Assembly (NCBI GenBank): GCA_013152535.1
Contig: JAADGE010000013.1
Location: 1-64,000, forward strand
Direction of reading: 5' to 3'
Origin: Chlorobiota bacterium
Lineage (GTDB): Bacteria > Bacteroidota > Bacteroidia > Bacteroidales > JAADGE01
DNA: 64,000 bases
Shown here: positions 1 to 8,500 of the stretch, piece after piece
How the letters are laid out: every line of letters starts with the position of its first letter
How positions within the stretch are numbered: the stretch's first letter is position 1
The notes under the pieces: model-generated
Told to the model about the DNA's origin: nothing
Seen by the model: the letters and a program-made list of their open reading frames with translations, nothing else
Databases searched by the model: none
Translations under genes and position numbers: made by a program

Positions 1-200
1 CCGAGAAAGACAAGAATGCAACAAAGTTCACAAACATTTCTTTTGATAAAATTATTGAAAAAGAGCTGAAAATCATGGACTTAACGGCATTTACGATGTG
101 TCAGCAAAATAATATGCCGATTTATGTTTTTGATATGGATACGGAAGGAAATTTAAAAAAAGTGATTAACGGAGAAGAAATCGGAACTTTGATAAAATAG
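1..200 (+). CDS. pyrH: UMP kinase, C-terminal part (partial at window edge)
   Basis: Phosphorylates UMP to UDP in pyrimidine nucleotide synthesis. Only the last 65 codons are in the window, read from base 3 to the TAG at 198-200. The protein contains DKNATKFTNISFDKII, then DLTAFTMCQQNNMPI and ends in GNLKKVINGEEIGTLIK. This is the standard bacterial PyrH tail, where the TAFT segment lines the nucleotide pocket. It is the last core gene before the repeat-bounded accessory genes. The 5' end lies outside the window. Confidence 0.93.
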   Translation, partial: EKDKNATKFTNISFDKIIEKELKIMDLTAFTMCQQNNMPIYVFDMDTEGNLKKVINGEEIGTLIK

Positions 201-221
201 TTTTTGCGTGCATTAGTCATT

Positions 222-430
222 CTCTGTTCGGCTCAGACTCCTGCCTGAGTCGTATTATCTATCACCGAACTGTTTTCCGAAAAAAATCAATTGTTGTTAC
301 ATTCAACAAACCGTCTTCATTTGTATAATTTCTTGCACTTGAATAATTATAATCTTCTGCTTGATTAATAAATAAAATGACGGAGGCAAAGCCGTCCGCC
401 GAACATGATACAACCTTAGGCAAATCGGGG
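222..430. repeat. ~200 bp structured interspersed repeat, copy 1
   Basis: First of three near full-length copies (others near 1336 and 2068) plus a partial copy near 2907. Shared blocks in order: CTGTTCGGCTC, an imperfect hairpin CTCAG..CTGAG around CTCCTGC, CCGAACTGTTTTCCG, TTGTTGttacattCAACAA (a 6-bp stem), CTTGCACTTGAATAATTATAATC, then GACGGAGGCaaaGCCGTCCGCCGAAC and ACAACCTTAGGCAAA. The element begins with GTTCGGC and has its complement GCCGAAC near the other end. It lies 73 bp beyond the 3' end of the minus-strand gene that follows it and fills most of the gap after pyrH. No long open frame was seen. Confidence 0.85.
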
Positions 431-503
431 GTCAACTCAATAATTTAAATATTAAACCTATTGCAAAAACAGTTGATGTAATGATTTCTATTCTTTTCAT
501 AAT

Positions 504-1043
504 TTATAATATTCTTTTGTTTTTTTGATAAAATTCTATATTAATTCCTGATTTATAATAAAAATAAAATATTTTATACATTATATTTATATCTTTTGTA
601 TATCTGAATAAAATTTGAAATTTATATATTTTTTCATTTTTTAATTGCAATACAATAAAATTATTAATACCTTCTTTCGGATAAGCTGAGCCTACTCCGA
701 TATACATTCCGGTATGTGCTTCTCCATAATAATTATTTGCACGAACAATTATCTTGTGAATATCCGTTAAGTCAACGGAATTATTAATAAAGGATATTTT
801 TTTATCAGATAATGTTAATTTACCGGTTTGTTTATATGATTTTATAAAAAACCCGGATATAAAATTCATAACGACCCATAAAAGAAGAAAACTAATATAA
901 CCAATTTTTAATATCCGGTTATTTTCATTAAAATAAAAAAGAATACCGATTATAATTTCAATAAAAATGCTAAAAAAAATAATTCTTTTAAGCCAAATTC
1001 GTTTTTTGGATAAATTAATTGATATAAAATCTTTTTTAAACAT
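504..1043 (-). CDS. Small membrane protein with PH-like C-terminal domain, hypothetical
   Basis: 179 residues. Two hydrophobic segments near the N-terminus (about residues 20-38 and 47-68) are followed by a soluble beta-rich region from about 72 (GKLTLSDKKISFINN onward). This arrangement recalls bacterial PH-like domain proteins that begin with a membrane hairpin. I do not recognise a specific family. It is the first of four small minus-strand genes in the repeat array, and a copy of the ~200 bp repeat lies just past its 3' end. Base composition is very AT-rich, as in its array neighbours. Confidence 0.6.
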   Translation of the reverse strand: MFKKDFISINLSKKRIWLKRIIFFSIFIEIIIGILFYFNENNRILKIGYISFLLLWVVMNFISGFFIKSYKQTGKLTLSDKKISFINNSVDLTDIHKIIVRANNYYGEAHTGMYIGVGSAYPKEGINNFIVLQLKNEKIYKFQILFRYTKDINIMYKIFYFYYKSGINIEFYQKNKRIL

Positions 1044-1180
1044 TATTTATATTATTGAATTGGGCATTTAACTGATAAATCATTTTATAAGTAATCAGTT
1101 CTCCGGATACGATTCTGTTTACTAAATTTTCAAACAATCCTTCTTTTATAAAACATCTGTTAAACCTGTATGTGGATTAA
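1037..1180 (-). pseudogene. Possible remnant of an unidentified coding sequence
   Basis: The stretch between the first small gene and repeat copy 2 holds a minus-strand open stretch of about 47 codons with no good start, including FIKEGLFENLVNRIVSGEL and ending in QLNAQFNN. Its stop overlaps the start of the next gene. It looks like the tail of a decayed gene. The VNRIVSGEL segment faintly recalls the end of ImmA/IrrE-type proteins, but this is not firm. The rest of 1181-1335 shows nothing recognisable. Confidence 0.25.
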
Positions 1181-1335
1181 TTAATATATAATCGCAGGTG
1201 TTCCGCAGTTAATGTATGCTTCGGAGGATTCAAGGTTCTAACGCAAAAAAGTGTTAATAATTTATAGTTAATCAATTCCAAATATACGTATTTTATTTTG
1301 ATTTTATTTAGAGGCATTGTTGAAATAGAATAACT

Positions 1336-1531
1336 CCTCTGTTCGGCTCAGGCTCCTGCCTGAGTCGTATTATCAATTACCGAACTGTTTTCCGGAAAAA
1401 ATCAATTGTTGTTACATTCAACAAACCGTCTTCATTTGCATAATTTTTTGCACTTGAATAATTATAATCTTCGCAAAACGACGGAGGTACAGCCGCCCGC
1501 CGAACGGTGTACAACCTTAGGCAAACGGGGG
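1336..1531. repeat. ~200 bp structured interspersed repeat, copy 2
   Basis: Same block order as the copy at 222. Here the first hairpin is perfect over CTCAGGC/GCCTGAG with a TCCT loop. The middle is about 12 bp shorter (the CTTGATTAATAA segment is lost). The copy ends 17 bp before the stop codon of the minus-strand gene at 1549, so it sits directly at that gene's 3' end. Small frames reading through it are not believed to be genes. Confidence 0.85.
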
Positions 1532-1548
1532 GGCTTCACTGATTATTG

Positions 1549-2046
1549 TTATTTATTAATTGGTTGTAATATCATACTGTCTTTATATTTTATTTCAAAC
1601 TCTTGAATATTTATATCTTTATTTTGATTTAAATTTTTAAATTCTAATAATTTATTAATGGCAGAATCTCCCGAAATATAATTATGTGAAATAAAATAGT
1701 TATATTTTCTAATCATAAATGCATTTGGTCCTTGTTTCCTAATATTAATATTATTTATAAAAATTCTTTCAAAATATACGCTATCTTTACTGTTGTACCA
1801 AACCATATGACAATTATCATTAATTTTTACTGTATATTTATAATGAAGAAAGGTTAATGTTTTTCCGTCAAAATTATACCCAAACATATTTTCTTGTGCT
1901 CCTGTAGTTGCAATAACTCTAATAGATTTATTATCAATATTAAGCTCTTTATATTCACCATTTTTTTCAATGAAAGACCAATTTCCTGTAATAGATAAAT
2001 TTTGATAACTACATGTTATAAATAATAATAAAATAAGATTTTTCAT
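1549..2046 (-). CDS. Secreted lipocalin-like small protein, hypothetical
   Basis: 165 residues. The N-terminus MKNLILLLFITCS is a short hydrophobic signal with a cysteine at residue 12, so it could be a lipoprotein, although the lipobox is imperfect. After the signal comes ITGNWSFIEKNG, a pattern typical of lipocalin-like or DUF4488-type proteins that start with a G-x-W strand. The rest is mainly beta. It is the second array gene, same strand as the others, with repeat copy 2 just past its stop and copy 3 just before its start. The function is unknown. Confidence 0.6.
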   Translation of the reverse strand: MKNLILLLFITCSYQNLSITGNWSFIEKNGEYKELNIDNKSIRVIATTGAQENMFGYNFDGKTLTFLHYKYTVKINDNCHMVWYNSKDSVYFERIFINNINIRKQGPNAFMIRKYNYFISHNYISGDSAINKLLEFKNLNQNKDINIQEFEIKYKDSMILQPINK

Positions 2047-2067
2047 AATAAATAATATTTATAAATT

Positions 2068-2275
2068 TCTCTGTTCGGCTCATACTCCTGCCTGAGCCGT
2101 ATTATCAATTACCGAACTGTTTTTCGGAAAAAGTCAATTGTTGTTACATTCAACAAACCGTCTTCATCTGCTTAATTTCTTGCACTTGAATAATTATAAT
2201 CTTCTGCTTGATTAATAATAAAATGACGGAGGCACAGCCGTCCGCCGAACAGTGTACAACCTTAGGCAAACCGGG
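2068..2275. repeat. ~200 bp structured interspersed repeat, copy 3
   Basis: Full-length copy. Its terminal sequences CTGTTCGGC and GCCGAACAG are perfect 9-bp inverted repeats. In the first hairpin, bases differ from copy 2 but a CGGCTCA/TGAGCCG stem can still form, which suggests the fold matters more than the sequence. The copy ends about 30 bp beyond the 3' end of the minus-strand gene at 2307. Confidence 0.85.
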
Positions 2276-2306
2276 ATTCCGTAAATATACTTTTTAATGT
2301 CATTTT

Positions 2307-2867
2307 TTAATTATGTTTAATTTCCGTGATTAATTCCGATATATATCTGAAATTGTTTAATAATTCTTGCAATTCCTCCGTTTTATATAATTTTCTTTTC
2401 ATGCTTTTAAAGGTTAGCAACGATTTGTTTTTTTGAATATTTAATACTAAAAAAGGATTGTTTAAAAACAGGTTGCTTATTTTTGTATCTTTGAAAATTG
2501 CCGATGCCGTTTTTTTGTCATCGGTATAAATACCGAATACTTTATCAAAATCTTTATTTCCGGTTTTCGGTTTATTTTTGCCGAATAATTTATCAAAAAA
2601 ATCTTTTCGATACAACGATAATTTGAAATTAAATACAGATTTATCATTTTGTTCAAACATTAAATAGGACAGACCTACTTCAAAATTTGTGCCGCCTCCG
2701 TTTTGCATAACTTTAATAGGAGCTAAATTACTTTTAATAGTAATTTCTAGTGTAAAAGAGTCTCCTATACTTCCAACAGAAATATGTTTTATAATTTTGC
2801 ATTTGCCTGAATTAATTTCAGCCCATTTGTACATTCTGCTTTTCCAATTACTAAATTCTATTAACAT
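2307..2867 (-). CDS. Hypothetical protein of the repeat array
   Basis: 186 residues from the chosen start (MLIEFSNWK). A longer frame begins at 2948, but its first residues (MYHVLRTALPPSF) are translated from the partial repeat at 2907-2965, so the internal ATG at 2865-2867 is preferred. The protein is soluble with no signal or membrane segment. It contains GGGTNFEVGLSYLMFEQ and a later FDKVFGIYTDDKKTASAIF segment that recalls phospholipid-binding or DUF3137-like folds only loosely. Function unknown. Confidence 0.55.
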   Translation of the reverse strand: MLIEFSNWKSRMYKWAEINSGKCKIIKHISVGSIGDSFTLEITIKSNLAPIKVMQNGGGTNFEVGLSYLMFEQNDKSVFNFKLSLYRKDFFDKLFGKNKPKTGNKDFDKVFGIYTDDKKTASAIFKDTKISNLFLNNPFLVLNIQKNKSLLTFKSMKRKLYKTEELQELLNNFRYISELITEIKHN

Positions 2868-2906
2868 CACAATCTTTTTAAAATATTTAGACCAAATATT
2901 AGTTAC

Positions 2907-2965
2907 ATAAAATGACGGAGGCAAAGCCGTCCGCAGAACGTGATACAACTTTAATCGAACCGGGA
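2907..2965. repeat. Partial copy 4 of the ~200 bp repeat
   Basis: Only the distal end is present: ATAAAATGACGGAGGCAAAGCCGTCC, then GATACAACTTT and CGAACCGGGA. It lies 98 bp beyond the 3' end of the gene at 3063 and just upstream of the gene at 2307. The proximal hairpins are missing, so this is a truncated copy. Confidence 0.75.
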
Positions 2966-3062
2966 ATTTCAGGAAATCTGTAATATATCGAACTGAGGCT
3001 AATAATATTTCCCGATACTCCGGACTTATTTTAACGACAACTTTTAATCAAAATTAATATAC

Positions 3063-3395
3063 TTATTTCTCAATTTGTTTTTTCCTGAAAACCCACATCG
3101 GAGAATTAATATCAGGAAGTGAACAACTTATCAAAATCCAACCATTTTGACCCATAAAATTTAAAATAGTTACAATATTTTTTGTGCTGATTCTTTTTCC
3201 TGACTTATCAGATATTTCGGCTTTTTTATTAGGTTTCTCCTGTCCGTAATTAACTGAAATCCGGTAAAATCCGGATTGTTTAATAATACAATAATTTGAT
3301 TTTTGTTCATTAATATTAATCCCGTTGACAAAAACTTGGCTGTAAGACACAGAAAATATAAAAAATAAACCGACAAAAATGAGTAGCTTTTTCAC
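3063..3395 (-). CDS. Small secreted protein, Bacteroidota-type family
   Basis: 110 residues. A signal peptide (residues 1-19, ending VSYSQ) precedes a mature domain of about 90 residues with VNGININEQKSNYCII, VNYGQEK, and NFMGQNGWILI. Small exported proteins with this VNG..I...YC/DYGQ/LNFM..NGW pattern are common in Bacteroidota, but their role is not known to me. It is the last of the four small genes in the array. No catalytic residues are evident. Confidence 0.65.
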   Translation of the reverse strand: MKKLLIFVGLFFIFSVSYSQVFVNGININEQKSNYCIIKQSGFYRISVNYGQEKPNKKAEISDKSGKRISTKNIVTILNFMGQNGWILISCSLPDINSPMWVFRKKQIEK

Positions 3396-3436
3396 GAGAT
3401 TTAAAATTTAACCTGTTTATATCTACAAATATACAT

Positions 3437-3474
3437 AAAAAAAGCAGAATTTTTTTTAAATTTCTGCTTTTTTA
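3437..3474 (-). terminator. Rho-independent terminator
   Basis: An A-rich stem AAAAAAAGCAGAA pairs with TTCTGCTTTTTT across a short AT loop. Read on the minus strand it ends in a T run. It lies about 15 bp past the end of the methionine gamma-lyase-type gene and is nearly symmetrical, so it could act in both directions. Confidence 0.8.
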
Positions 3475-3488
3475 TTCGTAAATATTTT

Positions 3489-4681
3489 TTATGAAATTTT
3501 AGCCATTGCCTGTTCCAAATCTTCAATAATATCTTCAACATTTTCAATCCCTACAGAAAAACGAACAAGACCGTCTGAAATTCCGGCTTTCTCGCGAGCA
3601 TCCTGGCTCATACCGGCATGAGTCATTGAAGTCGGATGTTGAATTAAACTTTCAACACCGCCCAAGGATACGGCAAGTGCTGCCAAATGTACATTATCCA
3701 TTACAATTCTTCCGGCATCTAAACATCTAAACCGCCTTTTAATCCGAAACTGATCATTGAACTGAAACCGGTCATTTGTTTTTTAGCCAATTCGTGTTGC
3801 GGATGTGATTTTAATCCGGGATATAAAATCCATTCAACTTTTGGATGTTTTTCCAAATACTCGGCAACTTTCATTGCATTTTCTTCGGATTTTTCCATTC
3901 TTAAGCTCAGTGTTTTCAATCCTCTGTGTGTTAAAAAAGCCTGGTGCGGATCCATATTGCCGCCGAGGTAAATCATTTGTCCTCTTATTTTTTTATACAT
4001 ATTTTCCTCTTTTGCTACAATTACGCCGCCTACAACATCAGCATGTCCGTTTATGTACTTTGTAATAGAATGAAGAACAACATCCGCACCCAAAACCAAA
4101 GGATTTTGAAGATAAGGACTTGAAAAAGTATTATCAACAACAACTGTAATTTCGTGTTTGTGAGCAATTTCAGATGCTTTTTTAATATCGGTCAGTTGCA
4201 TAGTCGGATTGGTCGGTGTTTCAATATATAAAATCGTTGTGTTATCCTGAATTGCATCTTTAATTTGCTGTAAATCAGAAGTATCAATAAAGGTCATTTC
4301 TACTCCGAAACGTGAAAAATCTCGTTCTAAAACACCTCTTGACGGTCCGTAAACCGATGCCGAACAAACAATATGTTTGCCTTGACCGAGTAATGCCATA
4401 TATACGGATGAAACGGCAGACATACCCGAACTTGTTGCAATTCCGCCAAAACCATGTTCTAAATCTGCCATTGCATCTTCAAATGCTTTAATGGTCGGAT
4501 TTCCGATTCTGGTATAAATAAAGCCGTCTGATTTTCCGGCAAAACAATCTGCTCCTTGTTGAGCACTTTTAAACGAAAATGTAGATGTTTGATAAATAGG
4601 TGTAACAGCACTTCCGAAAGCATCTTCATACGAACCCGCATGAACGAGTTTGGTATTAAAACCTTTATTTTTTGTATCCAT
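3489..4681 (-). pseudogene. Methionine gamma-lyase-type PLP enzyme, frameshifted by an 8-bp tandem duplication
   Basis: The family (Cys/Met metabolism PLP enzymes) cleaves or forms carbon-sulfur bonds. The first frame gives 320 residues with YTRIGNPT (57-64), SGMSAVSS and the PLP lysine in HSITKYINGHAD (Lys208), then stops after KGGLDV. A second frame (3489-3701) carries MDNVHLAALAVSLGGVESLIQHP to the normal end. At the junction CATCTAAA occurs twice in a row (3716-3723 and 3724-3731). Removing one copy gives KGGLDAGRIVMDN and a 394-residue protein, the same length as the intact paralogue at 32298. All catalytic motifs are otherwise intact, so the lesion is recent, switchable or artefactual. 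Confidence 0.88.
3716..3731. repeat. Perfect 8-bp tandem duplication inside the methionine gamma-lyase-type gene
   Basis: CATCTAAA is repeated exactly, with no intervening base. It is the sole cause of the frameshift in the surrounding gene: without one unit the reading frame and conserved residues continue. Confidence 0.95.
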
Positions 4682-4748
4682 TTTTTATATATTTAATTAT
4701 TTTGTTCTGTTTTACAGTATCGCACTAAAGTAAGAAACGGATATAAAA

Positions 4749-5444
4749 TTATCCGTATATATTTTTTTTAGGAATTGTTGCAATAAAATTCTTCAGATAA
4801 AACGGCTCAAAATAAGCAACATCTTCAAATTTATTTTCAAAAAATGCTTTTTTCGAAAACGGAATCATATAATCTGCCGAAGGATATAAATCTTCAATAA
4901 ATACAGCATTTTTATGTCTGATAATTTCTTTGCATTTTGCAGCTCCGTCACCAAAAAAATATATTTTATGCTTTTGCAGTTCTTCCGAAAAAGAGTTTTT
5001 ATCAATAATTTTTGCCGTAATATCGCTAATTGGTTGTATCTCCGGATCAAGCAATTGAGAATAAACTTCCATTCTGCGGGCATCAATCATCGGAGCCAAT
5101 AAATCATCGTTTTGTATATTCAACACATTTTTTGCACCCCACGCCATATTTTGTAAAGTACTGACCGAAATAAGCGGAACATCCGCTCCGTATGCAATGC
5201 CTTTAGCAACAGAAACACCGATTCGTAAACCGGTATAAGAGCCGGGACCTTTACTCACAGCAACAGCATCAATATTTTTCACTTTTAAGTTCCGTTCCTG
5301 AAAAATATCCTTTATAAAAACAGTCAAAATTTTTGAATGTGCATTTTGCTCGTTTGTTTCTTTACCTGCTATTTTCTTTCCGTTTTCTGCCAAACAAACA
5401 GAACAAACAGAAGTTGAACTTTCAATATTTAAAATTAATGCCAT
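4749..5444 (-). CDS. tsaB: tRNA threonylcarbamoyladenosine biosynthesis protein TsaB
   Basis: Partner of TsaD in making the t6A37 modification on tRNAs that read ANN codons. 231 residues, the usual length. It starts with MALILNIESSTSVCSVCL (actin-like ATPase fold, strand 1) and has the family hallmark GPGSYTGLRIG at about 66-76, with AHSK upstream. It lies upstream of the methionine gamma-lyase-type gene on the same strand (gap 67 bp) and diverges from the DUF2723 gene. tsaC, another t6A gene, is 6 kb away. Confidence 0.93.
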   Translation of the reverse strand: MALILNIESSTSVCSVCLAENGKKIAGKETNEQNAHSKILTVFIKDIFQERNLKVKNIDAVAVSKGPGSYTGLRIGVSVAKGIAYGADVPLISVSTLQNMAWGAKNVLNIQNDDLLAPMIDARRMEVYSQLLDPEIQPISDITAKIIDKNSFSEELQKHKIYFFGDGAAKCKEIIRHKNAVFIEDLYPSADYMIPFSKKAFFENKFEDVAYFEPFYLKNFIATIPKKNIYG

Positions 5445-5467
5445 TTATCGATTTGAACAAAAGTTCA

Positions 5468-5475
5468 CAAAAGTA
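5468..5475 (-). promoter_or_regulatory. Bacteroidota -7 promoter box for tsaB
   Basis: On the minus strand TACTTTTG matches the TAnnTTTG -7 consensus, 24 bp before the tsaB start codon. Confidence 0.5.
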
Positions 5476-5593
5476 TAAAGAATATATTTTTTACAATCAA
5501 TATTTATGATTTTTAATAAAAATTTATACAATTAAAAATTAAAATCTTAATTTCGCTGTGTTTTTTACATGCTTAAAAATAATAAACCGACAA

Positions 5594-8500
5594 ATGAAAA
5601 ACTATAAATTAATTAATAACATTACAGGATGGTCTGTATTTGCTGTTGCAGCGTTTACATATCTTTCAACAATTGAACCGACTGCAAGTTTTTGGGATTG
5701 CGGTGAATTCATAACTACCGGATTCAAAATTGAAGTCGGACATCCGCCGGGTGCACCTTTCTTTATGTTGTTAGCGCGGTTTTTTAATCTTTTTGCTCTC
5801 GGAAATACAGCAATGGTAGCAATTACGGTTAATATATTATCGGCATTAGCAAGTGCTTTTACTATTTTATTTTTATTTTGGAGTATCACTCATATCGGAA
5901 GACGTGTTATTGCCAAAAACGACACACCTTCTAAAGGTCAATTAATTGCAATTATCGGCAGCGGACTTATAGGTGCTTTGGTTTATACGTTCTCCGATTC
6001 ATTTTGGTTTTCCGCCGTTGAAGGAGAAGTTTATGCAACTTCATCGTTTTTTACCGCAATTGTTTTTTGGGCAATTTTGAAATGGGAAAATGAAGCCGAG
6101 CAAAAATATGCGAACAGATGGCTGATTTTAATTGCATACTTAATGGGACTTTCAATCGGAGTTCATTTATTAAACCTGTTAGCAATTCCGGCTATTGTTT
6201 TCATTTATTATTTCAAAAAATATAAAACAACCAAAAAAGGTGTTTTCTATGCCTCTTTACTTTCTTTGGGAATACTTATACTAATAATGTTCGGTATTAT
6301 TCAAGGTATATTCGTAATCGGTTCAAAATTTGAGTTATTATTTACAAATAATTTCGGTTTTCCGTTTTTTACCGGATTGATTTTTTATTTCGTCCTGCTT
6401 TTTGCCGGAATTATTTTCGGTATCTATCATACATTTAAGAAAAAGAAAGTACTGTGGAATACTATTTTCACAATGTTTGCTGTTATTCTTATCGGATATT
6501 CAACTTTTGTTATTATTCTCATTCGTTCAAAAGCAGATACTCCGATGAATCAGAATAAACCGGACAATGTATTTGCACTATTAAGCTACTTAAACAGAGA
6601 CCAATACGGAGAACACCCATTGTTGTACGGACAATATTTTAATGCTCCGTTAGACAGTAATAATCCTTATCAAAAAGAAAAACCGGTTTATCACGATAAA
6701 AAAGATAAAAACGGAAATGATAAATACGTTATTGTTGATAATACATTGAAACGAAACTTTGTTCCTGCCTACGAAACATTCTTCCCGAGAATGTACAGTG
6801 ATTCAGAAAGTCCGGATCATGTTCACGGATATATGAAGTGGACGCAAACAAGCGAAGATGAATTTTATTTTGCCAAAACAGACCCAAAAACCGACCAAGT
6901 AATAAGAAACAGATACGGTGAAATTCAATATGACCAATATAAACCAAAACGACCGCCGACATTCGGAGAAAACCTGAAATTTTTCTTCAATTATCAATTG
7001 AATTTTATGTATTTCAGATATTTTATGTGGAATTTTACCGGCAGGCAAAATGATATACAAGGGCACGGAAATGTAAAAGACGGGAATTGGATAAGCGGGA
7101 TAAAATTTATTGACGCTTGGCGATTGGGTGATCAGGATAAACTGACAACTGCAATGAAAAATAATAAAGCCCGAAACACATACTTTTTTTTACCGTTCTT
7201 ACTCGGGATTTTGGGTATGTTTTTCTTATACAGGCAAGGAAAACTCGGAAAAAATTATTTTTGGGTAATAATGTTGTTCTTTTTCTTTACGGGAATAGCC
7301 ATTGTGTTGTATTTAAATCAGCCGCCGTACCAACCGAGAGAACGTGATTATGCTTATGCAGGTTCTTTCTATGTATTCTCAATGTACGTCGGTTTCGGAG
7401 TTGCATTTTTATATAAGTTTTTCAAAAAATATACAAATGAAATAACGGGAGCAGTACTTGCAACAATATTAAGTCTTCCTGCTCCGATTATAATGGCACA
7501 ACAAAATTGGAACGACCATGATCGTTCATATCGATATACGACAAGGGATTATGCCGAAAACTATTTAAGTTCCTGTGATAAAGATGCCGTTATTTTTACA
7601 AACGGAGATAATGATACTTTCCCGCTTTGGTATGTTCAAGAAGTTGAAGGTTTCAGAACTGATGTCAGGGTTATTAATTTAAGTTACTTTAACACAGACT
7701 GGTACATCAACCAAATGAGAAAACGTGCATATCTGTCTCCTCCGATTGATTTTACACTTAAACCGGACCAATACGAGGGAGATAAAAGGAATGTTATATA
7801 TAAAATTGAAAATCCGAATATATACCTGCAAGAACGATATAAGGCAAATAAAGATCTTTTTGAAAATGAATATAAAGAAAAATATAACGCTTATTATCAT
7901 TATTTGGCAAATTCTAATTTTAAAACTAAATTCCCGAAAGAATTCGCATCCTTATCAAAAGGTTATAAAACAATTGACCCGATTCAGTTTTATTCATTTA
8001 TAAAAAAATTAAATAATAAAGAGTTGATTAAAGAGAAAGCTTTGAATTTGGATATTTCAAAATTAACGGAAATGAATGCCGGATTTATGGATTTAATTAA
8101 AAAGATTTCGTCTGCAGGTGTTCCTTTACAAACAATTATTAATCATATTGCTCATGATGAGCCAATGTATAAAGCACCTATGCAAAACGGTGAAATGGTA
8201 AACTATTTACCGACAACAAAATTCGTTTTACCCGTAAATAAAAAAACAGTTTTAGAAAACGGAATTGTGGCAGAGAGTGATTCTTCAAAAATTCTTAGTG
8301 CTGTTAAATGGGATATTCACAAACAGCATATCGGAAAAAATGAAATGATGGTTTTGGATATGCTTGCGACCAATAAATGGCGACGACCGATATATTTTGC
8401 AACAACGGTCGGAAACAGTTTATATATGAATTTAGAAAATTATTTTCAATTAGAGGGCTTAGCTTATAAAGTTGTTCCTATAAAAGTAAAAAACAATTCA

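Noticed and set aside
1406-1606. Plus-strand open frame of 66 codons
   Set aside because: It runs through repeat copy 2 and beyond; its residues translate the repeat and it overlaps the end of the real minus-strand gene.
222-2965. A true integron attC array
   Set aside because: The canonical core sequences are not evident and there is no integrase, so only an analogy is claimed.
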